A DNA stretch of 38,036 nucleotides from Planctomycetota bacterium (GCA_029979005.1 JAPOIJ010000026.1:1-38036), one strand, 5' to 3'; shown: positions 8,801 through 17,713, counted from the first letter of the stretch. The notes: a model not told the origin generated them from the sequence alone. Numbers and translations are program-made.

Positions 8801-10048
8801 ATGATCAATCGACGTCATTTTTTACGCGGAACCGGAGTAACCCTTGCCTTGCCATTTCTCGCAAGCCAAAAATTACCCGGTGTTTCATCCTCGCGTTCAG
8901 CTAAACCGCAACCGCGAAGAATCGTATGCATTGGCAATCATCTTGGGTTTTGGCCAGGTGGATTTTTTCCAGAGGGGGAAGGGGGTAATTCCCAACTTGG
9001 TGCCACTCTCAATCCCATCAAGAACCAGAGGAATGACTTTACTGTCTTTTCGAACTTAGATCACGGCACTAGCGGCGGGCACAAAGCGGTGCATACGTTT
9101 TTGAGCGGAATTCGCAAAGAAGAGGCGGCGGGTTTTCCTGAAAAAAATAGAACACTGGATCAAGCGGCTGCTGAACACTGCGGAAGTGCAACTCGATTCT
9201 CGTCCATCAACGCAGGACTAGGTGAAGGCACCAGCATGTGTTGGACAAGGACGGGAATTTGCATCCCCCCCGTCAATAACCCGGCAAAAATGTTCGATGC
9301 CCTGTTTGTTGAATCAGATGCAGCTTCCCAAAAAATCCAGCGATCGAGATTACAGCATCAAAAAAGTGTCTTAGATGCTGTTAACGATTCAGCTCGACGC
9401 ATTGGGAGTCGTCTAAACGCCACCGATCGCAACAAATTGGATCAATATTTGACTTCGGTTCGTGACGTGGAACGACGCGTCCAGATGTCAAACCTTTGGC
9501 TCGACCGCCCCAAGCCCAAACCGCCAATCGAACCAGTCCTCGAAAAAGAAAGAATGCATATCGAAGAAATCCCGCTCTTCTATGACTTACTGACACTGGC
9601 ACTACAAACCGATTCCACGCGCGTTGCCACATTCGAAATCCCCATGGCTTTCAAAACTTCGGAACTGAACGTTGGAAGTTACCACGGACTTTCCCACCAC
9701 GGAAAAGAAGCGGGGCGACTAGAACAATTAGCAGTTGTTGAAGCTTACCTGATGAAGCAGTTTGGATACTTCCTCAATAAACTTCGCGAGTCTGAGATTC
9801 TTGACCAGACACTCGTCATTCATGGAAGTGGAATGGGAAATGCTTCCAGCCACAGCAACAAAAACCTACCCGTGATTCTTGCGGGGGGTGGCCTCAAACA
9901 TAAGCAACACATCGCCTGCCCAGCCGAAGACCATAAACGAGTACCGCTCTGCAACTTGTGGCTGTCAGCTTTGCAATGGTTTGGACTCGAAACCGAACGA
10001 TTTAATAGAAGCAGCGGGACCTTTTCAGACTTGGAGTTTCGCACATGA
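8801..10048 (+). CDS. DUF1552 family protein, Tat-type export signal
   Basis: Planctomycete-type DUF1552 protein of 415 residues; the biochemical role of the family is not known. The ATG at 8801 is chosen because it gives the usual start MINRRHFLRG, a twin-arginine-like signal followed by a hydrophobic stretch ending near LASQ. The frame continues seven codons upstream to a TTG at 8780, which is unlikely. Family landmarks include GNHLGFWPGGFFPEG near residue 45, FSNLDHG, DRNKLDQYLTSVRDVERRV mid-protein, and SYHGLSHHG with HGSGMGNAS toward the end. It is followed, with a four-base overlap, by the DUF1592-type haem protein, the common partner of DUF1552 in planctomycetes. Here the pair sits directly behind sulfatases. 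Confidence 0.9.
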   Translation: MINRRHFLRGTGVTLALPFLASQKLPGVSSSRSAKPQPRRIVCIGNHLGFWPGGFFPEGEGGNSQLGATLNPIKNQRNDFTVFSNLDHGTSGGHKAVHTFLSGIRKEEAAGFPEKNRTLDQAAAEHCGSATRFSSINAGLGEGTSMCWTRTGICIPPVNNPAKMFDALFVESDAASQKIQRSRLQHQKSVLDAVNDSARRIGSRLNATDRNKLDQYLTSVRDVERRVQMSNLWLDRPKPKPPIEPVLEKERMHIEEIPLFYDLLTLALQTDSTRVATFEIPMAFKTSELNVGSYHGLSHHGKEAGRLEQLAVVEAYLMKQFGYFLNKLRESEILDQTLVIHGSGMGNASSHSNKNLPVILAGGGLKHKQHIACPAEDHKRVPLCNLWLSALQWFGLETERFNRSSGTFSDLEFRT

Positions 10049-12516
10049 TGCAATTCGCCGGCCTTTTACTCGCGATCGCGGTGACGACTCTTTCTACCTC
10101 CGCGTTTGCAATCGACGAACGAATTCAGAAGTTTACTGAAACCTATTGCAACCAATGCCATGGTAGGACTCAGCAGAAAGCTGGTCGGCGTTTTGACACG
10201 TTGCCCCAAACAATCGAGACGATTGGTGAAATAGAACGTTATCAAGAAATTCTTGACCAGCTGAACCTTCAATCCATGCCACCAGAAGGGGAACGGCGTC
10301 CCACTGCCTCGGTTCAACTGGCGATGATTGAACATCTGACGGAGCGAATTTCCGCGGCCCTCCAGAAATTAAAAAGCGAGGGAGGACACAGTGTTCTCCG
10401 CCGCATCAATGCCTGGGAATACCAACAAACGATTGGAGATTTACTCGAATTAAACGTGGACGCATGGAACCCAGCCGCAAATTTCCCAACCGACGAAAAA
10501 GTAAATGGCTTCGATAATAATGGGCAGCATTTGGTAACCTCCGGTATTTTACTCGAACATTATCTAGCTGCGGCAGAGGAAGCGATCGCCCGGGCAACCC
10601 AATTTGGCGATCGCCCGGTCACACAAAAATTAACACAAAAGTCACCCTTTTATTTTAACGACAAGCAAAACAAGGATTTACCAAAATTATTTCAGGTAGA
10701 TCGATTTCGATTTATTCCCGAAACGCCTTACACCGACCTTTATGGCCGTCATTACCGCGGAGGGCACATCGGATTTCTCCCTACCGCACGAGGCGGTTTA
10801 AAACATAGTGGCATCTATACGATCCGCGTACGTGCCGCTGCAGTTGATCGCATCCACAACTACGGAAAAGCGCTTGGAGATTTCCGAAGCAACGACCCGC
10901 TTGTGCTTGAAATAGCTTCCGTCGATCGCAAAGGCAGCGCGGAGAGTACCGGCAACGTCTCCAAAATGATCCCGTTAAAACGCGTGGAACTGATAGACAA
11001 CACACCACAGTGGATTGAATGGACCGGCTATCTCGAGGCTGGATTTGAACCGGAAGTTCGCTTTCGAAATGGCCCGATTGCCGCAAAACGTATGGTTCGA
11101 TTACTTTCAAACTTAGGCGAGGAGTACGAAGAGTTTCGGCCATTCGTCGACATGAAACCCGGCCTGGAAAAAGGGCATGGCGTTCTCAAAGCCTACCGGG
11201 GGCCCAAACTTCGAATCTGGGAAATTGAGGTGGAGGGGCCAAAGGTAACCCACTGGCCACCTAGAGGTCATCAGAAACTTTACGGCAATTTGAATCTTGA
11301 CCAACTCGATCGCGATTCAATCCGCCAGAGACTCCACTCATTTGCTGAAATAGCTTTCCGCCGACCTGTTTCATCCATTGAATTGGAACCTATCCAATCA
11401 CTCGTCGCTTCAAAAATTGACACCGGCCTGCCGCCACTTGCCGCAGCTCAACTCGGGTTCCAAGCTATTTTGTGCTCGCCTGGGTTTCTGTATCTCGATG
11501 AAGGGCAGGGGGAGCTCGATGATTACGCACTGGCTTCCCGACTATCTTATTTTTTATGGTCCTCGATGCCGGATTCCGAACTTCTCAAACTAGCTGCCCA
11601 AGGAAAACTTCGCGACAAAACTGTCTTGCGGGGACAGATCACGCGAATGATCAACGACCCCAAATCCAATCGATTTGTCAGCCATTTTATCCGCCGTTGG
11701 CTCGAACTCGACAACATTGGCGAAATGCCCCCGTCAGAAGAGTTCCTGCCTTATTACCGTGACAATCTCGAATGGGCAATGCGTTCGGAGACAGAGACTT
11801 TTTTCCGCCACACGCTCGACAACAATCTTCCGGTAAGTGAATTCCTCACCGCCGATTACTCCTTTCTCAATCGCGAACTTGCCGCCCATTATGGAATCAA
11901 CGGGATTGAAGGGGGGCATCTACGCCGAGTTTCATTACAGGAAACCCCTCGCCGCGGTTTGATCGGGCACGGTCTATTTTTGACCGCCTCTGCCAATGGC
12001 GTTGATACCTCTCCCGTCGTTCGAGGCGTCTATGTACTCGATAAAATCCTAGGCTACCAACCGCCCCCCCCACCGCCGGACGTCCCCGAAATTGAACCTG
12101 ACATCCGCGGTGCTGCAACGATCCGGGACGAACTAGCGAAACACCGGAATGTTGCAACCTGTGCTGAATGCCATCGCAAAATTGATCCCCTGGGTTTTGC
12201 ACTCGAAAACTTCAACGCAATTGGTGAGTGGCGCGAACAATATGAAAACAAACTTCCAATTGATCCCTCGGGGCAACTTCCCCTCGGACGTGAGTTCTCC
12301 TCTTTCTCCGGCTTCCGTGATCAAATTAAAGAGAAAGACGAGCAATTCTCAAAATGCTTGACTGAAAAACTGCTTACGTATGCGATCGGGCGAGAATTAA
12401 ATGCCGGAGATCGCCCCGAAGTTAATACAATCCTTGAAACGCTGAAAAACCAATCGCTCGGCTTTCAGGAATTGATCCAGCTAATTTGTGAAAGCTCAAT
12501 TTTCAGAAATAACTAA
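10045..12516 (+). CDS. DUF1587/1595/1592/1588/1585 protein with cytochrome-like motifs
   Basis: Large exported planctomycete protein (823 residues) with the typical domain order of this group. It has a signal peptide (1-22, ending AFA) and an N-terminal CNQCH haem-type motif (Cys35-Cys38-His39). DUF1587 lies at about 118-185 (INAWEYQQTIGDLLELN), followed by an inserted beta-rich region that may bind carbohydrate (about 190-400), and DUF1595 at about 420-485. DUF1592 is at about 490-620 (ASRLSYFLWSSMPD), DUF1588 at about 633-735 (RRGLIGHGLFLTASANGVDTSP) with a second CAECH motif at 706-710, and DUF1585 at 752-823. The start overlaps the preceding stop (ATGA), indicating translational coupling with DUF1552. 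The two CxxCH motifs suggest an extracytoplasmic c-type cytochrome, but electron partners are unknown. Confidence 0.93.
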   Translation: MMQFAGLLLAIAVTTLSTSAFAIDERIQKFTETYCNQCHGRTQQKAGRRFDTLPQTIETIGEIERYQEILDQLNLQSMPPEGERRPTASVQLAMIEHLTERISAALQKLKSEGGHSVLRRINAWEYQQTIGDLLELNVDAWNPAANFPTDEKVNGFDNNGQHLVTSGILLEHYLAAAEEAIARATQFGDRPVTQKLTQKSPFYFNDKQNKDLPKLFQVDRFRFIPETPYTDLYGRHYRGGHIGFLPTARGGLKHSGIYTIRVRAAAVDRIHNYGKALGDFRSNDPLVLEIASVDRKGSAESTGNVSKMIPLKRVELIDNTPQWIEWTGYLEAGFEPEVRFRNGPIAAKRMVRLLSNLGEEYEEFRPFVDMKPGLEKGHGVLKAYRGPKLRIWEIEVEGPKVTHWPPRGHQKLYGNLNLDQLDRDSIRQRLHSFAEIAFRRPVSSIELEPIQSLVASKIDTGLPPLAAAQLGFQAILCSPGFLYLDEGQGELDDYALASRLSYFLWSSMPDSELLKLAAQGKLRDKTVLRGQITRMINDPKSNRFVSHFIRRWLELDNIGEMPPSEEFLPYYRDNLEWAMRSETETFFRHTLDNNLPVSEFLTADYSFLNRELAAHYGINGIEGGHLRRVSLQETPRRGLIGHGLFLTASANGVDTSPVVRGVYVLDKILGYQPPPPPPDVPEIEPDIRGAATIRDELAKHRNVATCAECHRKIDPLGFALENFNAIGEWREQYENKLPIDPSGQLPLGREFSSFSGFRDQIKEKDEQFSKCLTEKLLTYAIGRELNAGDRPEVNTILETLKNQSLGFQELIQLICESSIFRNN

Positions 12517-12525
12517 GGCTGCCCG

Positions 12526-12548
12526 AGAGCCAGCCCATTGGGCTCTTA
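12526..12548. terminator. Weak hairpin between convergent genes
   Basis: A six-base inverted repeat, AGAGCC with GGCTCT (12526-12531 and 12541-12546), lies between the stop of the DUF1592-type gene and the stop of the convergent STN gene. The T-run after it is only two bases, so termination activity is uncertain. Confidence 0.3.
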
Positions 12549-12561
12549 ACGAAATATGCAA

Positions 12562-13572
12562 CTACTTTATTTCGTTTGGTGTCAGAACATTCAATTTGAG
12601 ATCCGTCAAAAAACTACTTATCTCCAGCAGCGTTGATTCCGTTTGCGAAACAACCAAGATTCCATTGACCAACCGGATCCTCCCGGACCCCATCGTTTGC
12701 TCCCAACTATCCGGTGAAACCATCGTGGTCACAAGATCCAGCAAAGTATGTTCACTTGATGGCTTCACTTGACGCTTCTCAGCTCGCGCTTGAGCTTGCA
12801 CCATGGCGACCAGTTGACTCAACTTTTGCTCTAATAACTTTGTATCACTCCCCTCGGAATCCTGCCGAAGCCCTGAAGATGCTGATTGAAGTGCAGCTAA
12901 CTGAGGAGGCGCTGGCTGAATTGCGAACATACCACCCGCACGGTTACCTTCGACACCAGATTTTCGCACACCGCCAACTCCAGACTCGTTTGCACCACCC
13001 TCGATGAGCCCGTTTCCTAAAGCGTTGGGCGATGCTAAACCGCTGGGCGATGTTTCCGGCAAAGAAATCAATAGTTTACGGCAATCAAACATTTTGATGC
13101 GATGAAACTTTGGATCCAATGCGTCATCGAGAGAAATTATCTTCACCACCCCACCACTAATTACGTACGCCGCGTTATGCGACTCCAGCATTAATGCCAA
13201 CGCTTTGTTTAATGGCATGGCGTTTATTTGGAATGTAATCGGTTGCTTCCCCGTAAGACTGTCATCCATCGCCGACGAAGTGAGTACAATATTCAAACCG
13301 GTTTTTTTCTCAAGCTGTTCAATCACATCGGAAAATGATTGCTCCGCCAAATCAAAAGAAAGCACTAACTTCATCGCCTCTTCTGCAGCAGCCGAGAGCG
13401 ACGTATCTTGCGAAGCAACCGACGGCGCTGCTGCCGGCTCCTGAAGCGGTTGATCCTGAATTTTGGCGAGAGCTCGCTTGGGACCACCCAACCGCGAATT
13501 CTCCGGCCACATTTCCATGACCAACATGGCAACAAAAAAACAGCCAACAACTGAAATATTAGCCAAGCGCAT
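12562..13572 (-). CDS. Membrane-anchored/secreted STN-domain protein
   Basis: A protein of about 336 residues with an N-terminal hydrophobic signal or anchor (ISVVGCFFVAMLVM). A secretin/TonB short N-terminal (STN) domain follows at about residues 66-150: SFDLAEQSFSDVIEQLEKKT, LTGKQPITFQINAMPLNKAL. The C-terminal part has VTTMVSPDSWEQ followed by GILVVSQTESTLLEISSFL, a repeat common in planctomycete STN proteins. No secretin pore domain is present, so it is not itself a secretin; the role is unknown. Two ATGs are adjacent; the second (13572) is preferred, being six bases from a strong GGAGG at 13579-13583, whereas the first (13575) is only three bases away. Convergent with the sulfatase operon. 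Confidence 0.78.
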   Translation of the reverse strand: MRLANISVVGCFFVAMLVMEMWPENSRLGGPKRALAKIQDQPLQEPAAAPSVASQDTSLSAAAEEAMKLVLSFDLAEQSFSDVIEQLEKKTGLNIVLTSSAMDDSLTGKQPITFQINAMPLNKALALMLESHNAAYVISGGVVKIISLDDALDPKFHRIKMFDCRKLLISLPETSPSGLASPNALGNGLIEGGANESGVGGVRKSGVEGNRAGGMFAIQPAPPQLAALQSASSGLRQDSEGSDTKLLEQKLSQLVAMVQAQARAEKRQVKPSSEHTLLDLVTTMVSPDSWEQTMGSGRIRLVNGILVVSQTESTLLEISSFLTDLKLNVLTPNEIK

Positions 13573-13583
13573 CATCCACCTCC

Positions 13584-14121
13584 GCCTCGAAAAAATAAAT
13601 CGCCCCTCTCTTTATAGTTGCCTCGATACGCCGGTCAATCGATTCCCTTTTTTTGGCTCCATTAAATGTGATACTCTAACGGCGCGCTGAAAAACTCAAC
13701 TCTGCCGTCACAGAAGCACACAGCCAACCTTTCAGCAATGAAAGCAGAAAAACTGGAAGAGCGACTGCTTGCATTCCGCCTTTTCAATAACATCCTGTTA
13801 AAACGCTGTTGAAGCTGGGAAAGATTTTGAAAAAAATGCTACTGGAGTTCGACTCCTTGAATGAAGCCCCGTAAATAGAAACGAATAATCCCAAAGGCGA
13901 GCCCACGCCCGTCCCCTCCAGCGATGGGCCTGAAGGCCGTTAGCAGAAAATCGGGGCTTGGCTTCCCGGGCCAGTTGCGCGTAGAATCCAGTTTGTGATG
14001 TAGCGGTATTAAAAACGTTCCACGGATCAACCGGTCGCGACAACGACCAACATTGTTTACTGAAGAGACTCTTCGGTTCTGACAAACGAGTCCAGGCAGT
14101 CTCATTCAATAAAAACCGATA
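13584..14121. other. Gap between the STN gene and the tRNA
   Basis: About 540 bases. Overlapping minus-strand open frames (13798-14109 and 13839-14105) have no recognised domain and look like chance frames. The stretch should contain promoters for the STN gene (minus) and the tRNA (plus), but no confident element was seen. Confidence 0.45.
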
Positions 14122-14195
14122 GCCGCCGTAGCTTTAATTGGCAGAGCACCGCATTCGTAATGCGGGGGTTGTGGGTTCGACTCCCACCGGTGGCT
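14122..14195 (+). tRNA. tRNA-Thr (anticodon CGU)
   Basis: A complete cloverleaf of 74 bases including the discriminator. The 7-bp acceptor stem is 14122-14128 with 14188-14194, including one G-U pair. The D arm is GCTT/GAGC. The anticodon stem CCGCA/TGCGG encloses TTCGTAA, with anticodon CGT at 14156-14158 reading ACG (Thr). The T arm is GTGGG/CCCAC around TTCGACT. The 3' CCA is not encoded. Confidence 0.96.
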
Positions 14196-14724
14196 CTTTT
14201 GAGGTGTTTCAAACACAATTTCTGCATCCGAGAGGTCGGCTTTCGACCACCGTTAGTTTTGCCATTGATGCCTCACTCCCGGCAAGGCAACGCTGTCCAA
14301 AGGCAGTTTCCGACTCAGTATTCTTCGGATTCCGCGATTTGGCTTGAATTCGCTCAGTAATTCGGGGAAATAGTACGATTTCTCTTTTGTTTCGTTGCAT
14401 TGCGTCTTGTTAGTTTGCCGAATACGTTTGGGTGCATTTTTCCCTAAAACCCTTTGAATTCTTTGGACAAATCCACTTTCCAGTTGACCTAAACCATCAA
14501 CAAGTGATTTTCACGGGGTTTTCCGCATTACACCCCACGATTGTGGTCTGACCAAATATTTTAACGGAGGAATGGCAGTTGCCTTTTCTTTGTAAAAATG
14601 GCAAAATACGCGGCTTGAATTCAGGGCCAGTGCATTTGCACCGCAGTCCAAAACTCTTATTGCCCGAAGATTTAACACATCTCGGCTTGCCCTTTGACAT
14701 CTGTCGCTTAAACGAGGTTATTTA
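14196..14724. other. Gap between tRNA-Thr and the TPR/alpha-CTD gene
   Basis: About 530 bases without a credible gene on either strand. It is T-rich and likely holds the promoter and a leader for the TPR gene. The only feature decided is the ribosome-binding sequence GAGG, seven bases before the ATG at 14725. A TTGACA at 14694-14699 has no matching -10 at useful spacing. Confidence 0.45.
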
Positions 14725-16050
14725 ATGGCTCAGGTTCCGGAAATCGAATTAAAAGACATTTTGCTGTCAAACAGTTCGTTTGGTCCCAACGAGATCACTT
14801 TCATTCTCACGAAAGTCTGTAACGACTACTCCCAATTCCCGAACTTAAAAGAAGTAACGGGGGTCTTGGAATCACAGCTTGAGAGAACACCTGCCGCATC
14901 GGTTCGTCTTGGTGTCTGCCAATACATGATCGGCAATTACGAAACTGCCATCGCCACTCTCGAAAATGCAGATGGCGGCGCATTAGCTTATTTTTATCAG
15001 GGCAAGAGCCATTTTGCGCTTGAAAACTGGGATAAAGCGATTGAGTGCTATGAATCGGCACAGCGAGCTGGCTACAACGGCGACCACTGCCAAATTGCAA
15101 TCGCCGAAACAAAGCGTCTCTCAAAAGACCTTACCGGTGCGATGACAATCCTCGACAACATGTTCGGACCGATCGAACAAACCGCTGAATACCTTTACCA
15201 GCGTGGAGCGACTATCGCTGCCATGAGCGACAATCCGGATGAAGTCTGCAAACTTTATGAACGAGCGGTCGAGCTGGAGGACACGCATCCCGGGGCATTG
15301 TTCGGACTCGCACTGGAGAATGACCGTCGCGGAAATGACGAGCGAGCGATCGAGCTTTATCAACGTGCCGCAGCATCATTTCCAACCAACGTGGGAGCGT
15401 TGCTAAATCTTGGGCTGATCTACGAAGATCACGATCAATTCGAGCGAGCGACCCGATGCTACGATCGCATTCTGGAATCACATCCGACTCATGATCGGGC
15501 ATTGCTCTACCGCAACGATTCTGTGGCATCAATGGATGAGCATTACGACCATGACCGCGAGAAAGTTCGTCAGCAAATCGCTGGCGTGATGAGCATTCCA
15601 ATTGCTCAATTTGAACTTTCTGTTCGCAGCCGCAACTGCCTTCAGAAGATGGGAATTCTCACCCTTGGTGATCTCTGCAAAGTTTCTGAAATGGAATTGC
15701 TGAACAGTAAGAACTTCGGAGAAACATCTCTAGTTGAAATTCGCGAGATGATGACCAACAAAGGACTGATGATTGGACAACTAGCTCACCAAAAAGATGA
15801 AGCGGATGAGCCGATCGACACCAGCCAGTACAGTCCTGAAGAGCAAATGCTTCTCGATCGTCCGATCTCTGACCTCAATCTTTCGGTTCGTGCCCGTAAG
15901 TGCATGACTCGTTTGGGGCTCGCAACCATTGGCGAACTCGTCAGAAAATCGCAGGATGACTTGTTAGAGTGCAAAAACTTCGGCGTAACCAGCCTCACCG
16001 AAGTCCGAGAGAAACTTGTGCAGGTTAATTTAAGCCTTCGCGGCGAGTAA
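14725..16050 (+). CDS. TPR protein with two RNA polymerase alpha-CTD-like domains
   Basis: A cytosolic 441-residue protein that is not the RNA polymerase alpha subunit. Residues about 60-270 hold tetratricopeptide repeats (for example NWDKAIECYESAQRAG and NDERAIELYQRAAASFP). Two helix-hairpin-helix modules closely resembling the RpoA C-terminal domain follow, at about 290-350 and 378-438. In E. coli alpha numbering, Arg265 corresponds to Arg301 and Arg389. The Asn268 position is Asn304 in the first copy but Lys in the second. The NxGxxSLxEI signature is kept as NFGETSLVEI and NFGVTSLTEV, though Lys298 is Thr in both. These residues contact UP-element DNA in alpha, so DNA or polymerase interaction is plausible but unproven. 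GAGG lies seven bases before the ATG. Related architectures are, as I recall, annotated in other planctomycetes. Confidence 0.88.
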   Translation: MAQVPEIELKDILLSNSSFGPNEITFILTKVCNDYSQFPNLKEVTGVLESQLERTPAASVRLGVCQYMIGNYETAIATLENADGGALAYFYQGKSHFALENWDKAIECYESAQRAGYNGDHCQIAIAETKRLSKDLTGAMTILDNMFGPIEQTAEYLYQRGATIAAMSDNPDEVCKLYERAVELEDTHPGALFGLALENDRRGNDERAIELYQRAAASFPTNVGALLNLGLIYEDHDQFERATRCYDRILESHPTHDRALLYRNDSVASMDEHYDHDREKVRQQIAGVMSIPIAQFELSVRSRNCLQKMGILTLGDLCKVSEMELLNSKNFGETSLVEIREMMTNKGLMIGQLAHQKDEADEPIDTSQYSPEEQMLLDRPISDLNLSVRARKCMTRLGLATIGELVRKSQDDLLECKNFGVTSLTEVREKLVQVNLSLRGE

Positions 16051-16083
16051 GCCTCCCCTTAATTTATAACTTGTAAAACATCT

Positions 16084-16112
16084 GGCCCGCGAAACCGCGG
16101 GTCTTTTTTTTC
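16084..16112 (+). terminator. Rho-independent terminator
   Basis: An eight-pair stem, GGCCCGCG (16084-16091) with CGCGGGTC (16096-16103) including one G-U, has a four-base loop and nine Ts. It lies 34 bases after the stop of the TPR/alpha-CTD gene and separates it from tgt. Confidence 0.92.
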
Positions 16113-16181
16113 GCTCATTGAGCAACAGCCGGGAATCAGAAGAGATTCCTAAACTTTCCCTGTTAACGCAGAGGGCTTGGC

Positions 16182-17309
16182 ATGAACAAAGATGGTTTTC
16201 AATTCGAAGTCCTGCATACGGACAAACACTGTGGTGCTCGACTGAGCAGACTAACCACACCTCGAGGCACCATCGACCTGCCAACGTTCATGCCTGTTGG
16301 TACGTGCGCTACCGTCAAAGGCCTGACGACCGGTTTGGTAAAATCGACCAATGCCCAAATTATCCTTGGCAATACTTACCACCTCGCGCTGCGTCCTGGC
16401 TCCGAACTGGTTCAAGAGTTCGGCGGTCTGCCAAAATTCATGGGCTGGGATGGGCCAATGCTTACCGACAGTGGTGGCTTCCAGCTCTTCAGCCTCGCGC
16501 AACTAACCAAAATTACAGAACATGGAGCTACATTCCAATCACACATTGACGGCTCAAAAATGGAATTGACCCCGGAAAGGAGCGTGCAAATCCAACAGGA
16601 ACTCGGAGCTGACATTGCGATGGTGCTTGACCACGTCATTGAACTGCCCAACCAAAAAGAAACGATTATCGACGCCATGGAACGCACCATTCGCTGGGCC
16701 AAACGTTCCCAGGACGCTCACAACCTCGATTCGCAAGTTCAATTCGCTATTGTCCAGGGTGGGCTCGATCCGGCACTGCGAGTGCAATGCGCGGAACAAT
16801 TGATCGACCTTGATTTCCCGGGTTACGCAATCGGCGGCTTAAGTGTCGGTGAACCGCCAAGTGAAATGTATGCGATGCTCGATGTGACCTGTCCCGTTTT
16901 ACCTGAAAAAAAACCAAGATATCTGATGGGAGTTGGAACACCTGAAGATTTAATTGAGGGGGTTAAACGCGGAGTCGACATGTTCGATTGTGTGATGCCC
17001 ACCCGAAATGGGCGTAATGCGATGGCCTTCACCGACGAGGGAAGAATCAAGATCCGCAACGCTATCTACGAAAGAGACCCTCGACCGTTACAGGATGATA
17101 TTCAGACTCCCTATTCACACCTCAGCCGTGCTTATCTGCGTCACCTATTCAAGGCGAAAGAAATGCTGGGTCCGATCCTGCTCTCTCTCCACAACCTGGC
17201 CTACTACCAGCAGTTGATGCGAAAGGCGCGGGAAGCGATTGCGAACGACTGCTTTCTCGATTTCCATGCCCAACAAATGTCCGGCTGGCACCCAATTTCG
17301 CCGCGCTAA
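16182..17309 (+). CDS. tgt: Queuine/preQ1 tRNA-guanine transglycosylase, zinc site lost
   Basis: Exchanges guanine-34 of GUN-anticodon tRNAs for preQ1 or queuine. The 375-residue length matches the family. Catalytic Asp96 (TDSGGFQLF) and nucleophile Asp269 (FDCVMPTRNGRN) are intact, as are GGLSVGE (219-224) and the RYLMGVG motif. Two oddities are visible. Where bacterial enzymes have CxCxxC zinc ligands before SRAYL, residues 303-315 contain no cysteine, although the fourth ligand His337 (SLHNL) remains. The DEC motif of the base pocket is replaced by Asp150-His151-Val152; valine at this Cys position is also found in eukaryotic queuine-specific enzymes. A good AGAGGG ribosome-binding sequence precedes the ATG. 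It precedes yajC and secDF, a common bacterial gene order. Confidence 0.93.
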   Translation: MNKDGFQFEVLHTDKHCGARLSRLTTPRGTIDLPTFMPVGTCATVKGLTTGLVKSTNAQIILGNTYHLALRPGSELVQEFGGLPKFMGWDGPMLTDSGGFQLFSLAQLTKITEHGATFQSHIDGSKMELTPERSVQIQQELGADIAMVLDHVIELPNQKETIIDAMERTIRWAKRSQDAHNLDSQVQFAIVQGGLDPALRVQCAEQLIDLDFPGYAIGGLSVGEPPSEMYAMLDVTCPVLPEKKPRYLMGVGTPEDLIEGVKRGVDMFDCVMPTRNGRNAMAFTDEGRIKIRNAIYERDPRPLQDDIQTPYSHLSRAYLRHLFKAKEMLGPILLSLHNLAYYQQLMRKAREAIANDCFLDFHAQQMSGWHPISPR

Positions 17310-17713
17310 ATCGTGATTTTTCGCACGTTTTTTGTCCATCCCCGCCCTTTGCGAGGACAGAAACCGAACAAAGAGGGGCATTCAAGCCTTTCCAATCATT
17401 TAAGCCTTTAAAATCAAGCTTATTCGGGGTTTTGCCCCCCGACTTGGCCTTGTTGGTTAGCGGGCATCGTTTTATCATTATCGGCTTGAAAAAAGACTGA
17501 AGTGCTAAGAGAAGAGCACCTCACGCGATCAGTTTCTAAGCCCTAAATCGGCTGTGAAGATCTCTGAGGTTGCTCCTTAATAAGACTCCATGCACTTGGT
17601 TCCATTCGTTTTTTGTTTTCTTTCCACCGTGATTGTTTGGCACCGAAGAGTGATCGGCGGTTTCAACCAAGAAACCACTGAACCGAACTTAATCGTGGGA
17701 CGAGTTAGGCCTA
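17310..17713. other. Gap between tgt and yajC
   Basis: About 400 bases without a convincing gene. It contains two small hairpins: CGGGG/CCCCG at 17425-17441, and GGTTTC/GAAACC at 17659-17676, the latter 38 bases before the yajC start. Neither has a T-run. The gap suggests that yajC-secDF may have its own promoter. Confidence 0.4.

Noticed and set aside
13798-14109. Overlapping minus-strand frames upstream of tRNA-Thr
   Set aside because: Two different frames are open over the same bases, typical of chance; no recognisable protein features.
14694-14699. TTGACA as a -35 for the TPR/alpha-CTD gene
   Set aside because: A -10 at normal spacing would fall inside the ribosome-binding region just before the start codon.
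17425-17441. GC hairpin after tgt as a terminator
   Set aside because: Only five pairs with a seven-base loop and no T-run; more than 110 bases after the stop codon.
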